Below are positions 18,193 through 24,975 of a stretch of DNA of 38,713 bases, in pieces (positions within the stretch are counted from its first letter, which is position 1; each line of letters begins with the position of its first letter). The notes beneath the pieces were generated by a model. The model worked only from the letters and a program-made list of their open reading frames with translations, was not told where the DNA came from and made no database searches. The DNA lies in NCBI GenBank assembly GCA_937961455.1, contig CALGNN010000144.1:1-38713 (forward strand). Reading direction: 5' to 3'. Source of the DNA: an uncultured Saprospiraceae bacterium (GTDB lineage: Bacteria; Bacteroidota; Bacteroidia; Chitinophagales; Saprospiraceae). The position numbers and the translations under genes are program-made.

Positions 18193-18200
18193 CAAAGATA
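18193..18200 (-). promoter_or_regulatory. Candidate Bacteroidota -7 element (TATCTTTG)
   Basis: Read on the - strand, 18200 to 18193 is TATCTTTG, an exact match to the TAnnTTTG -7 consensus of Bacteroidota. It lies seven bases upstream of the ATG of the - strand membrane-protein gene, in the 39-bp gap between divergent genes. No TTG is found at the expected 17-23 base distance. If it is used, the transcript would have almost no leader. Confidence 0.35.
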
Positions 18201-18225
18201 CAGAAAGAAGCTCTTTTTCTACTTT

Positions 18226-19692
18226 ATGAATAATTTGCAAAAATTAAAATTCAATGCAATCTCAGGAGTAGCCTGGAATGCATTTGGTAGAATTAGCACG
18301 CAGGTCATTGGTTATATTTTCACCTTTGTCCTCATCCGGATTTTACTTCCTGGCGATTTTGGTTTAATGGCCATCCTTTTGTTGTTTATTGGCTTTATGG
18401 GAATTTTACTAGATTTTGGCTTAGGTGCAACCATCGTTCAGAGTCAAAATATTACGGAGAAAGAAATCAATACCATTGCAACACTCAATCTTTTAGTTGG
18501 CATTTTATTGATGCTCCTATTTTGTTATAGCGCTTCTAGTATTGCTGCCTTCTTTAAAGAACCCGTTCTTGAATCTTTAATATATGTCATAAGCATTGGT
18601 TTTGGCTTAAATGCCTTAAGCATTGTCCCAAGGAATTTACATATTAAAAAACTGCTATTTAAGCGTGTTTCTTTTATTGAACTATTTTCTGTCACAGTTT
18701 CTGGACTTATAGCAATATGGATGGCAATAAATGGATATGGAGTATGGTCACTTGTTTTTCAGTACATTCTTAAAGTTGTAATAGAGACATTTTTATACTT
18801 TATCAATTCCATTCAAATTCCTAAATTATCATTTGGCTTTTTAGATATAAAAGATCATTTAAAATTTAGTTCAACCATTTTCGGTTCAGCAATGATTTTG
18901 CATGTAGCAGATAGTGTCGATAGTTTATTAATAGGAAGGGTATTTAATAAAAGTCAATTAGGATTTTATAATAAATCCATGATGACTTCACGGATGCCTA
19001 CTAAAATGATATCTAGTATTTTGACGAGAGTGATGTTTCCCTCATTTTCCAAAATTCAAGATGATGTCAAAAGAATATCTAATGGATTTTTAAAGATTCA
19101 TAAACTGGTTATCGCATTGACTTTACCCTCAATGCTTTTAATTGCATTTTATGCCGAACATATTATTATGCTTGTTGCTGGAGAGAAATGGAGTCCAGCT
19201 ATTCCCTTAGTTCAAATTTTCGCCATTTCTGGGATTGCCAGATCTATCATTGCACTTTTAGGTCCAGTAGTTTTATCACTTAAAAAAGAAAAATATATTT
19301 GGCGTTCAGCCTTGTATAAAAATGGCTTACTTATCATTGGAACATTAATTGGGATTAATTGGGGAATTAAAGGTGTAGCTATTGGAAAAACACTTGCGGA
19401 CTTTATTTTTCTTATTGTATTTTTTCATTACATCCATTTAATTCTGAAACTGCCCTTTAAACAAATTATACAATCCCTTCAAAAAGTATTTATTGCTGCT
19501 TTGATAATGATGACCTTTTTCTTTATAATTTCTTTTTTCGGTAATTGGGAAAGTCTCAATTTTGAATTATTTATAGGAGGAATAGGAGGTTTAATTATCT
19601 ATTTTTTAATGTTGTTTTGGCTTAAAGAAAAAGGCATTCAATTCATGAAAGAAGTTTTTAGCCAATTGATTTATAGAAATCAGAATGAGTAG
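18226..19692 (+). CDS. WzxC-type flippase (MOP superfamily), second in the locus
   Basis: 488 aa. KLKFNAISGVAWNAFGRISTQVIGYIFTFVLIRILLPGDFGLMAIL is the flippase N-terminus and is followed by about 14 hydrophobic spans. The pattern AVIG/ARSIIALLGPVVLSLKK and the LVAGEKWSPAIPLVQIFAISGI motif fit the WzxC/lipopolysaccharide-biosynthesis flippase branch. It should flip an undecaprenyl-linked glycan or an intermediate. It opens the second + strand operon, overlapping the next GT2 by eight bases. Because a different flippase lies at 2714-4204, either two glycans are assembled here or each flippase serves a different carrier-linked intermediate. Confidence 0.9.
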   Translation: MNNLQKLKFNAISGVAWNAFGRISTQVIGYIFTFVLIRILLPGDFGLMAILLLFIGFMGILLDFGLGATIVQSQNITEKEINTIATLNLLVGILLMLLFCYSASSIAAFFKEPVLESLIYVISIGFGLNALSIVPRNLHIKKLLFKRVSFIELFSVTVSGLIAIWMAINGYGVWSLVFQYILKVVIETFLYFINSIQIPKLSFGFLDIKDHLKFSSTIFGSAMILHVADSVDSLLIGRVFNKSQLGFYNKSMMTSRMPTKMISSILTRVMFPSFSKIQDDVKRISNGFLKIHKLVIALTLPSMLLIAFYAEHIIMLVAGEKWSPAIPLVQIFAISGIARSIIALLGPVVLSLKKEKYIWRSALYKNGLLIIGTLIGINWGIKGVAIGKTLADFIFLIVFFHYIHLILKLPFKQIIQSLQKVFIAALIMMTFFFIISFFGNWESLNFELFIGGIGGLIIYFLMLFWLKEKGIQFMKEVFSQLIYRNQNE

Positions 19693-20548
19693 GGTTATTT
19701 CAGTTACAATATTTTTTAATGCTGAACCTTATGTGGAAAACCACATAAAAAGTTTAAGAAATAATGGAGTAGATAAAATTATTGTAATTGATAATGCCTC
19801 GACAGATAATAGTATTGAGGCATTAAAAAATAGCGGAACTGATATCATTATTCAAAATGATAAAAATGAAGGCTTTGCAAAGGCATGTAATAAAGGAATC
19901 ATTGAAGCTTTATTATATGATCCTGAATATATCTTAATCATTAATCAAGATGCTTACTTACATCCTAAGTGCTTATCAAAAATGTTGAAAGTAGCAGATG
20001 CTAAAAATTTTGCTTTATACAGCCCGATGCATTATTATAAAAAAGAAGTCCTAGATAAGGCGTTTAGTAAGTATATCAAAAAAGCCGATAAAGATCTTGA
20101 TGTTTTTAAAGTAGATTTTGTAAATGCAGCCTGTTGGTTATTGCCTGTGAATACCATTCGCCAAGTAGGAGTATTTGACCCTTTGTTTTTCTTTACAGGA
20201 GAGGACATAGATTACTTTAACAGATTAAAGTATTTCGATCTGCAAGCTGTAGTGATAAAGGATGCGAAAATGACCCATGATAGGGATCAAGGAAAAACTT
20301 TAAATAATAAATCCCATATTTTATTTGAAAAGTCTTTAGAAGCAGACTTCATTCAAAGATTAAAGAATATTAATTCCTCTTGGTTAATGGGAGTTATAAA
20401 ATGCTTCTTGCATTTATTACGAATGATTTTTAAAACTGGAAGTTTAAAGCCTTTTAAAATTATGACAAGGCAATTAAATAATCCATCTATTTTTATTCAT
20501 AGAAAGCGATCTCGTCAACCATCTGCATTCCTAGCAGCCAATAATTAA
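19685..20548 (+). CDS. GT2 family glycosyltransferase (rhamnosyltransferase-like)
   Basis: 287 aa, GT-A fold. The start RVISVTIFFNAEPYVENHIKSL precedes IIVIDNASTDNS (the D-N-x-S-x-D motif), NEGFAKACNKGI, and ILIINQDAYLHPKCLSKML, in which QD replaces the common DDD/DQD metal-binding set. FVNAACWLLPVNTIRQVGVFDPLFFFTGEDIDYFNRL supplies the acceptor-side ED motif. This layout matches WbbL/rhamnosyltransferase-type GT2 enzymes. It would extend the glycan in the cytoplasm. The start overlaps the flippase end by eight bases and the stop overlaps the next ATG by one base (TAATG), so translation is coupled on both sides. Confidence 0.88.
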   Translation: MSRVISVTIFFNAEPYVENHIKSLRNNGVDKIIVIDNASTDNSIEALKNSGTDIIIQNDKNEGFAKACNKGIIEALLYDPEYILIINQDAYLHPKCLSKMLKVADAKNFALYSPMHYYKKEVLDKAFSKYIKKADKDLDVFKVDFVNAACWLLPVNTIRQVGVFDPLFFFTGEDIDYFNRLKYFDLQAVVIKDAKMTHDRDQGKTLNNKSHILFEKSLEADFIQRLKNINSSWLMGVIKCFLHLLRMIFKTGSLKPFKIMTRQLNNPSIFIHRKRSRQPSAFLAANN

Positions 20549-21498
20549 TGGATAGAAAAAAACAATATCGACAGTTATGTAAAGATATAACGCTACCATA
20601 TTATATGAACGATTGGTGGCTCGATACGGTATCTTCCAAAGATGCTTGGGATGTAGCTTTGAGCATTGGAAAAGATGGTGCGATACAAGGAGCCATGCCC
20701 TATTTGATTTCAACAAAAATGGGACTTAAGCAAATAAGGCAATTTAATTTTACGACTTATCAAGGCGTGTATATTAAATATCCGCACAACATAGGTTTAA
20801 AAGAACAAACCATAAATTCTATTGAGAAAAGGGTTTTGACTGATTTAATAAATGCGCTTCCCGATTTTCATTTTTTCGATGTTAAGTTTGATGTGAGCAT
20901 TAAAAATTGGCTCCCTTTTTATTGGAAAGGATTTAAGCAAACGACACGGTACACTTACACTTTGCCAAAGAGTAGTGATCTAACAAAACTATTTGAAGCG
21001 TTTAAGAAAACAGTTCGAACAGATATAAGGAAGGCTGAGGATGAGTTTAGTATTCAAGAAGAAACTGATACTGCTGAATTTTCAAGTTTTTTATTTAATG
21101 CCTATGAGGAGAATGGGATAATTTTAGATTCGAAATTGTTTCTTCGTATGGATAAGGTTTTAGCAGAAAAAAACAAGAGGGTTGTAATTACTGCAAGAGA
21201 TAAAGAAAAAATTGTTGCTGGATTGTATATCATATTTGATGATAAACTTGCTCATTGTGTTTTTAGTGCGCAAGATAAATTAATCAAAAATCGGACACCT
21301 TTGCATTTGGTTTTTTGGACTGCAATGCAAAAGTTTATTCCCATTTGTGAATCCTTCGACTTCCAAGGAAGTATGGTTCCAGAGATAGAGCATAGTCTTA
21401 GAAGTTATGGTGCGAATTTGACCCCATATATGCACATATATAAATCAAGAAATAAACTATGGCATTCCTTAGCCATCTTAATAAATAAATTCCCTTAG
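20548..21498 (+). CDS. FemAB/GNAT (Acetyltransf_6-like) acyltransferase, paralog 1
   Basis: 316 aa. The first ~100 residues contain MNDWWLDTV and FTTYQGVYIKYP. The middle has GFKQTTRYTYTL and LFEAFKKTVRTDIRKAED, the FemAB-type helix, and the second half has an acyl-CoA-N-acyltransferase-like core: IVAGLYIIFDDKLAHCVFSAQDKL and CESFDFQGSMVPEIE. This order (W-W-L-D, then T-D-I-R-K-A, then F-D-F-x-G-S) marks FemAB/BioF2-like transferases found in polysaccharide loci. The donor (acyl-CoA or aminoacyl-tRNA) and the acceptor are unknown. The protein at 22172-23083 shares all of these motifs, so the two arose by duplication. ATG overlaps the GT2 stop; the next gene starts directly after its own stop. 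Confidence 0.72.
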   Translation: MDRKKQYRQLCKDITLPYYMNDWWLDTVSSKDAWDVALSIGKDGAIQGAMPYLISTKMGLKQIRQFNFTTYQGVYIKYPHNIGLKEQTINSIEKRVLTDLINALPDFHFFDVKFDVSIKNWLPFYWKGFKQTTRYTYTLPKSSDLTKLFEAFKKTVRTDIRKAEDEFSIQEETDTAEFSSFLFNAYEENGIILDSKLFLRMDKVLAEKNKRVVITARDKEKIVAGLYIIFDDKLAHCVFSAQDKLIKNRTPLHLVFWTAMQKFIPICESFDFQGSMVPEIEHSLRSYGANLTPYMHIYKSRNKLWHSLAILINKFP

Positions 21499-22182
21499 TT
21501 GGATCGGATCAGTATCATACAAAGTTTAATAAACGCAAATAACTATTCCAGTTATTTAGAAATAGGGGTAAATAGGGGATATTGTTTTTTTAATATTAAA
21601 TGCAAAAATAAAACAGGCGTAGATCCTAGATTTGAAATTCCCCTTTGGAGGAAGTGGCTTTATATATTTAAAAATACTTGCAACATCAATAATAACTATA
21701 TTGAAAAAACCAGTGACGATTTTTTCAAAGCTAATAAAAACAGTTTTGATATTATTTTAGTAGATGGTCTTCACACCTTTCAACAGTCTTATAAGGATAT
21801 TATAAATTCCATGCAAGTATTAAATCAAAACGGCTATATTTTAATACATGATTGCAGTCCCATAAGTGCAGCAAGTGCACAGGATGTTGAAAGCATCAAT
21901 GAGGCAAAGAAGCATCCAGAATATGAGGGTGATTGGTCTGGAGCTGTTTGGAAAAGTATCATTAAATTCAGACAGGAATATCCCAATATTTTCACAGCGG
22001 TAATAGATACAGATCATGGTGTTGGAATCATTGCTCCCCATATGAAAAGCACGAAACAACTATCTAAAAATATATTATTAGATCAGCTGCATTATTCAGA
22101 TTTAGAAAATAATAGGAAGGAGCTGCTTAATTTAATGAGTATTCAAGAATACCAATCCTACTTAAATCACCTTGGACAGTAA
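21499..22182 (+). CDS. Class I SAM-dependent methyltransferase (Methyltransf_24)
   Basis: 227 aa from a TTG that follows the preceding stop with no gap. The motif I is SSYLEIGVNRGYCFFNI, then TGVDPRF, DIILVDGLHTFQQSYKDIINSM, LNQNGYILIHDCSP and GDWSGAVWKSIIKFR. This arrangement, with the LVDGLHTF and HDC metal/acceptor residues, is the Methyltransf_24 group found in O-antigen and capsule loci. It lies between the two FemAB-like paralogs, overlapping the second by 11 bases, and therefore probably modifies the same substrate as they do. It is a different protein from the Methyltransf_24-like one at 7126-7896. Confidence 0.8.
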   Translation: MDRISIIQSLINANNYSSYLEIGVNRGYCFFNIKCKNKTGVDPRFEIPLWRKWLYIFKNTCNINNNYIEKTSDDFFKANKNSFDIILVDGLHTFQQSYKDIINSMQVLNQNGYILIHDCSPISAASAQDVESINEAKKHPEYEGDWSGAVWKSIIKFRQEYPNIFTAVIDTDHGVGIIAPHMKSTKQLSKNILLDQLHYSDLENNRKELLNLMSIQEYQSYLNHLGQ

Positions 22183-23083
22183 AAAGCGGTATAAAAGATT
22201 TATGGAGCGAACTTCTACTCCGGTACAAATGTGCGACTGGTGGTTGGATGCAGTATGTGGAGATCAATGGAATGTTATTTTGACGAATGATGAAACGGCT
22301 GCTTATAGTTATTTTATAAAAACGAAGAAAGGAGCTCGCATTGTAGAACATCCGGCTTTAACGACATATGCAGGATTTTGGGCGGAAAAACAGAACTTGG
22401 AAGCTAATCAAATCGATGAGCTTATTCGTAAAATGCCTAAGCCATCAATGCTCATCCAAAAAATGCATTTTCAGCTTGGAGGTGTCAATTTACTTCAAGA
22501 AAAGGGATTTAAACAAACAAGCCGATATACACATACGGTGGATTTATCAAAGTCAATAGATGATATTTTTCAATCGTTTAAAGGGAGTTTGAAAACAGAT
22601 GTTAAAAAAGCATCTGTAGAATTGCATGTGGAAGAGACAGATGATCTAGAGCTCACATATGAACTAATTTCAAAAAGTTTTAAAAGACAATCTTTACATA
22701 CGCCATTTAGCTTTGATTTGTTTAAGCGTTTAGATCAAGCTTTGAATGCTCGAAATGCTAGAAAAATATTAATTGCAGTTGATCAAAATAAGAATAGTCA
22801 AGCTTGTGTCTATCTAAGTATTTACCAAGGAATGACTAGTTATATCATAGGAGGCGCTGATCCTTTATATAGAAATACCAATCCTCAAAGCTTATTACTT
22901 TTTGAAGCGATCAAGCTTGCCAAAAATAGTAATTGTCATTGCTTTGATTTTACAGGCTCGGTAATGTCAGGAGTTGAAAAGTTTTTTACTGCATTTAATG
23001 CAGAGAAAAAATTAATACCAGTCATCTATCAAGCCAAGAATAGATTTTTTGAAATGTATATGAATTGGAAGAATTTTGTCTGA
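22172..23083 (+). CDS. FemAB/GNAT (Acetyltransf_6-like) acyltransferase, paralog 2
   Basis: 303 aa starting at TTG 22172 inside the end of the methyltransferase gene (11-base overlap). The start is supported by alignment with the paralog at 20548: MDSKKRYKRFMERT-CDWWLDAV versus MDRKKQYRQLCKDI-NDWWLDTV. Shared motifs in order are LTTYAGFW, GFKQTSRYTHTV, IFQSFKGSLKTDVKKA, and CFDFTGSVMSGVE. The C-terminal half has a GNAT-like strand set with ACVYLSIYQGMTSYIIGGADP. It likely transfers an acyl or aminoacyl group to a glycan or a lipid-linked precursor. The duplication may reflect two acceptor positions or two acyl chains. Confidence 0.7.
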   Translation: MDSKKRYKRFMERTSTPVQMCDWWLDAVCGDQWNVILTNDETAAYSYFIKTKKGARIVEHPALTTYAGFWAEKQNLEANQIDELIRKMPKPSMLIQKMHFQLGGVNLLQEKGFKQTSRYTHTVDLSKSIDDIFQSFKGSLKTDVKKASVELHVEETDDLELTYELISKSFKRQSLHTPFSFDLFKRLDQALNARNARKILIAVDQNKNSQACVYLSIYQGMTSYIIGGADPLYRNTNPQSLLLFEAIKLAKNSNCHCFDFTGSVMSGVEKFFTAFNAEKKLIPVIYQAKNRFFEMYMNWKNFV

Positions 23084-24152
23084 TACATTTTATTATAAAG
23101 AAGAAGCATTAAGAACTTTAATTTGGCTTAAAACAAGCTTTGCTGTAAATGAATTTAATGGGAGTTCAGCCAAGTATTATAACCCTGTATTTAGACCTTT
23201 AAAAGCTTGGGCTAAACCCTATCCTGAAACTACAGGATATCTGCTTCCCACATTAATACATTATGATCCTTTATTTCCAAATTCTTTTATTTCGAAGGCT
23301 ATTGGAAAAAGTGTCAATTGGTTGAAGGGGCTTCAAAATGAGGATGGATCGTTTCCATCTGGTTTTCATACTACTGGAAATCCAAGTGTTTTTAATACAG
23401 CTCAAATTTTAATAGGATTATTATCATGTGCTCAAGATCCTTCCTTACCAGAGTCTCATTTGGAAATGCAAAGCGCATTTAATTATTTATTAAATACTGC
23501 AGATGAAAATGGGACGTGGAAAAAAGGAAATTATGTTGAAGGCTTTAATCCTAGCTATTATAGTAGGGTCCTTTGGCCAATGATCAAATATGACTCCACC
23601 TATTTAAATTCAAAGCATAGAGAAACATTAGAAGCATTTTCTCTTTATTATTTTGAACGATACCAAGAAAATGGAAGTTTTGAAGATTGGGGATTTGAAA
23701 AAGGGAAACCAGCTTTTACCCATACGATTGCGTATACATTGAGAGGATTTTTAGGAATTGCCAATTCTTTTGGCAATGAAAAAATCTTAGCAGCAGTTAA
23801 AAAAAGTATGATAAAATTAAAGGACACATTGAAAAATGATGTACTTGCTGGGAGCTATGATGAAAATTGGATTGGAGATTATACTTTTACCTGCCCAACG
23901 GGTAATTTTCAATTAGCCATCATTGCGTTTATGTTATCAGATGGACGTGATACTTTTTTTGAATTTGGTGAAACACTTTTAAAGGAGAACATGAAATTTC
24001 AGAATAAATCACTCATCAATAGTCTAGATGGAGCTATTCCTGGATCTGTGCCTTTATCTGGGCCTTATCAAAAGTTTGCTTATCCGAATTGGGCGGCTAA
24101 ATTCTTTTTAGACGCAGTTTATATTTACAATCAAAAGAATAATTTTGCCTAG
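23076..24152 (+). CDS. Alpha/alpha-toroid protein with prenyltransferase/squalene-oxidase-type repeats
   Basis: 358 aa from TTG (8-base overlap with the previous gene). The sequence is mostly helical and has repeats of the terpene-cyclase/toroid type: SVNWLKGLQNEDGSFPSGFH, then VFNTAQILIGLLS, FNYLLNTADENGTWKKGNY, YFERYQENGSFEDWGF and FTHTIAYTLRGFLGIAN. The last segment has YTFTCPTGNFQLAIIAFML. These Q-N/E-N-G-S/T-F/W turns are the hallmark of the family, but the DxDD motif of squalene-hopene cyclase is absent. It lacks a signal peptide and membrane spans. The function cannot be assigned; a sugar-modifying lyase/epimerase-like enzyme on a glycan precursor is one possibility. It is coupled to the FemAB-like pair. 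Confidence 0.68.
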   Translation: MSDTFYYKEEALRTLIWLKTSFAVNEFNGSSAKYYNPVFRPLKAWAKPYPETTGYLLPTLIHYDPLFPNSFISKAIGKSVNWLKGLQNEDGSFPSGFHTTGNPSVFNTAQILIGLLSCAQDPSLPESHLEMQSAFNYLLNTADENGTWKKGNYVEGFNPSYYSRVLWPMIKYDSTYLNSKHRETLEAFSLYYFERYQENGSFEDWGFEKGKPAFTHTIAYTLRGFLGIANSFGNEKILAAVKKSMIKLKDTLKNDVLAGSYDENWIGDYTFTCPTGNFQLAIIAFMLSDGRDTFFEFGETLLKENMKFQNKSLINSLDGAIPGSVPLSGPYQKFAYPNWAAKFFLDAVYIYNQKNNFA

Positions 24153-24179
24153 AAGGCATTCAACTATATTATTAATACA

Positions 24180-24875
24180 ATGAGAAAATTATTAGTACCC
24201 ATTAAAAGATTTACAAATGCGATGCTTAAACCATTAGGTCTGCAAATTGTAAATTCCTATGAGGTGGTAGATTACTATCTACATGATTATGAAAACTATG
24301 AGCAGTATAAATCTGTACAAGTATATCATAATAAAAGAAAGCTTGAAAAGGTTTGGGCAGATGCCAAAACACTAGGTGTAATTGCAGATGCGATGAAAAA
24401 GCGTTTTCCTAATAAAGTTATTAAGGCCCTTTGTCATGGAACACGAAACGGCTTTGAGCAAAACTACTTTAGGGATGAACATAAGTTTGATGCCATCGGT
24501 ACAGATATATCAGATACTGCTACACAATTTGAACATACCTTTGAATGGGATTTTCATAATGAAAATAAAGATTGGTTAGGACAGTTTGATTTTGTTTATA
24601 CGAATTCACATGATCAAGCATGGAACCCAAAGATGGCTATTAAATCATGGTTGGATCAACTTAATGAGAATGGGGTAGTAGTAATTGAGCATACGGTGGC
24701 TCATGGTCCTAAAGGTGCGTCTGAGATGGATCCATTTGGTGTTAAGCCAACAGTATTTCCCTATGTTTTAAGTGAATGGTTTGGTCACGGAGTGAGCACG
24801 AGTTTTATTAAAACCACCAAGGGGAATAACAATCAAGAGTGTTGGTTATTTATGATTAAGAAAAATCAAGGATGA
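24180..24875 (+). CDS. Class I SAM-dependent methyltransferase-like protein
   Basis: 231 aa. The N-terminal 55 residues are a basic helical leader (RKLLVPIKRFTNAMLKPLGL). The core reads VIKALCHGTRNGFEQNYF, FDAIGTDISDTA, FEWDFHNEN and QFDFVYTNSHDQAWNPKMAIKSWLDQLNENGVVVIEH. The H-G-T-R-N-G loop replaces the usual G-x-G-x-G of motif I, while G-T-D-I supplies the second-strand acidic residue, a pattern seen in sugar or lipid-linked methyltransferases of polysaccharide loci. It is the last gene of the second operon, 27 bases after the toroid gene, and a terminator follows. Methyltransferase fold likely; target unknown. Confidence 0.72.
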   Translation: MRKLLVPIKRFTNAMLKPLGLQIVNSYEVVDYYLHDYENYEQYKSVQVYHNKRKLEKVWADAKTLGVIADAMKKRFPNKVIKALCHGTRNGFEQNYFRDEHKFDAIGTDISDTATQFEHTFEWDFHNENKDWLGQFDFVYTNSHDQAWNPKMAIKSWLDQLNENGVVVIEHTVAHGPKGASEMDPFGVKPTVFPYVLSEWFGHGVSTSFIKTTKGNNNQECWLFMIKKNQG

Positions 24876-24917
24876 ATATCTTGAAGTTAAATAAATAAAT
24901 ATTTCAATAGTTAATTG

Positions 24918-24959
24918 AAATAAAAAGAGCCTTGTTATACAGCAAGGCTCTTTTTATTT
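24918..24959. terminator. Bidirectional intrinsic terminator
   Basis: A 17-bp perfect stem (24918-24934 paired with 24943-24959) encloses an 8-base loop. The core GAGCCTTG/CAAGGCTC is flanked by A-runs on one side and T-runs on the other, so it can end transcription in both directions. It sits between the end of the + strand methyltransferase and the end of the - strand PorU2-like gene. Confidence 0.9.
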
Positions 24960-24975
24960 ATTCTTATTTGTAATG

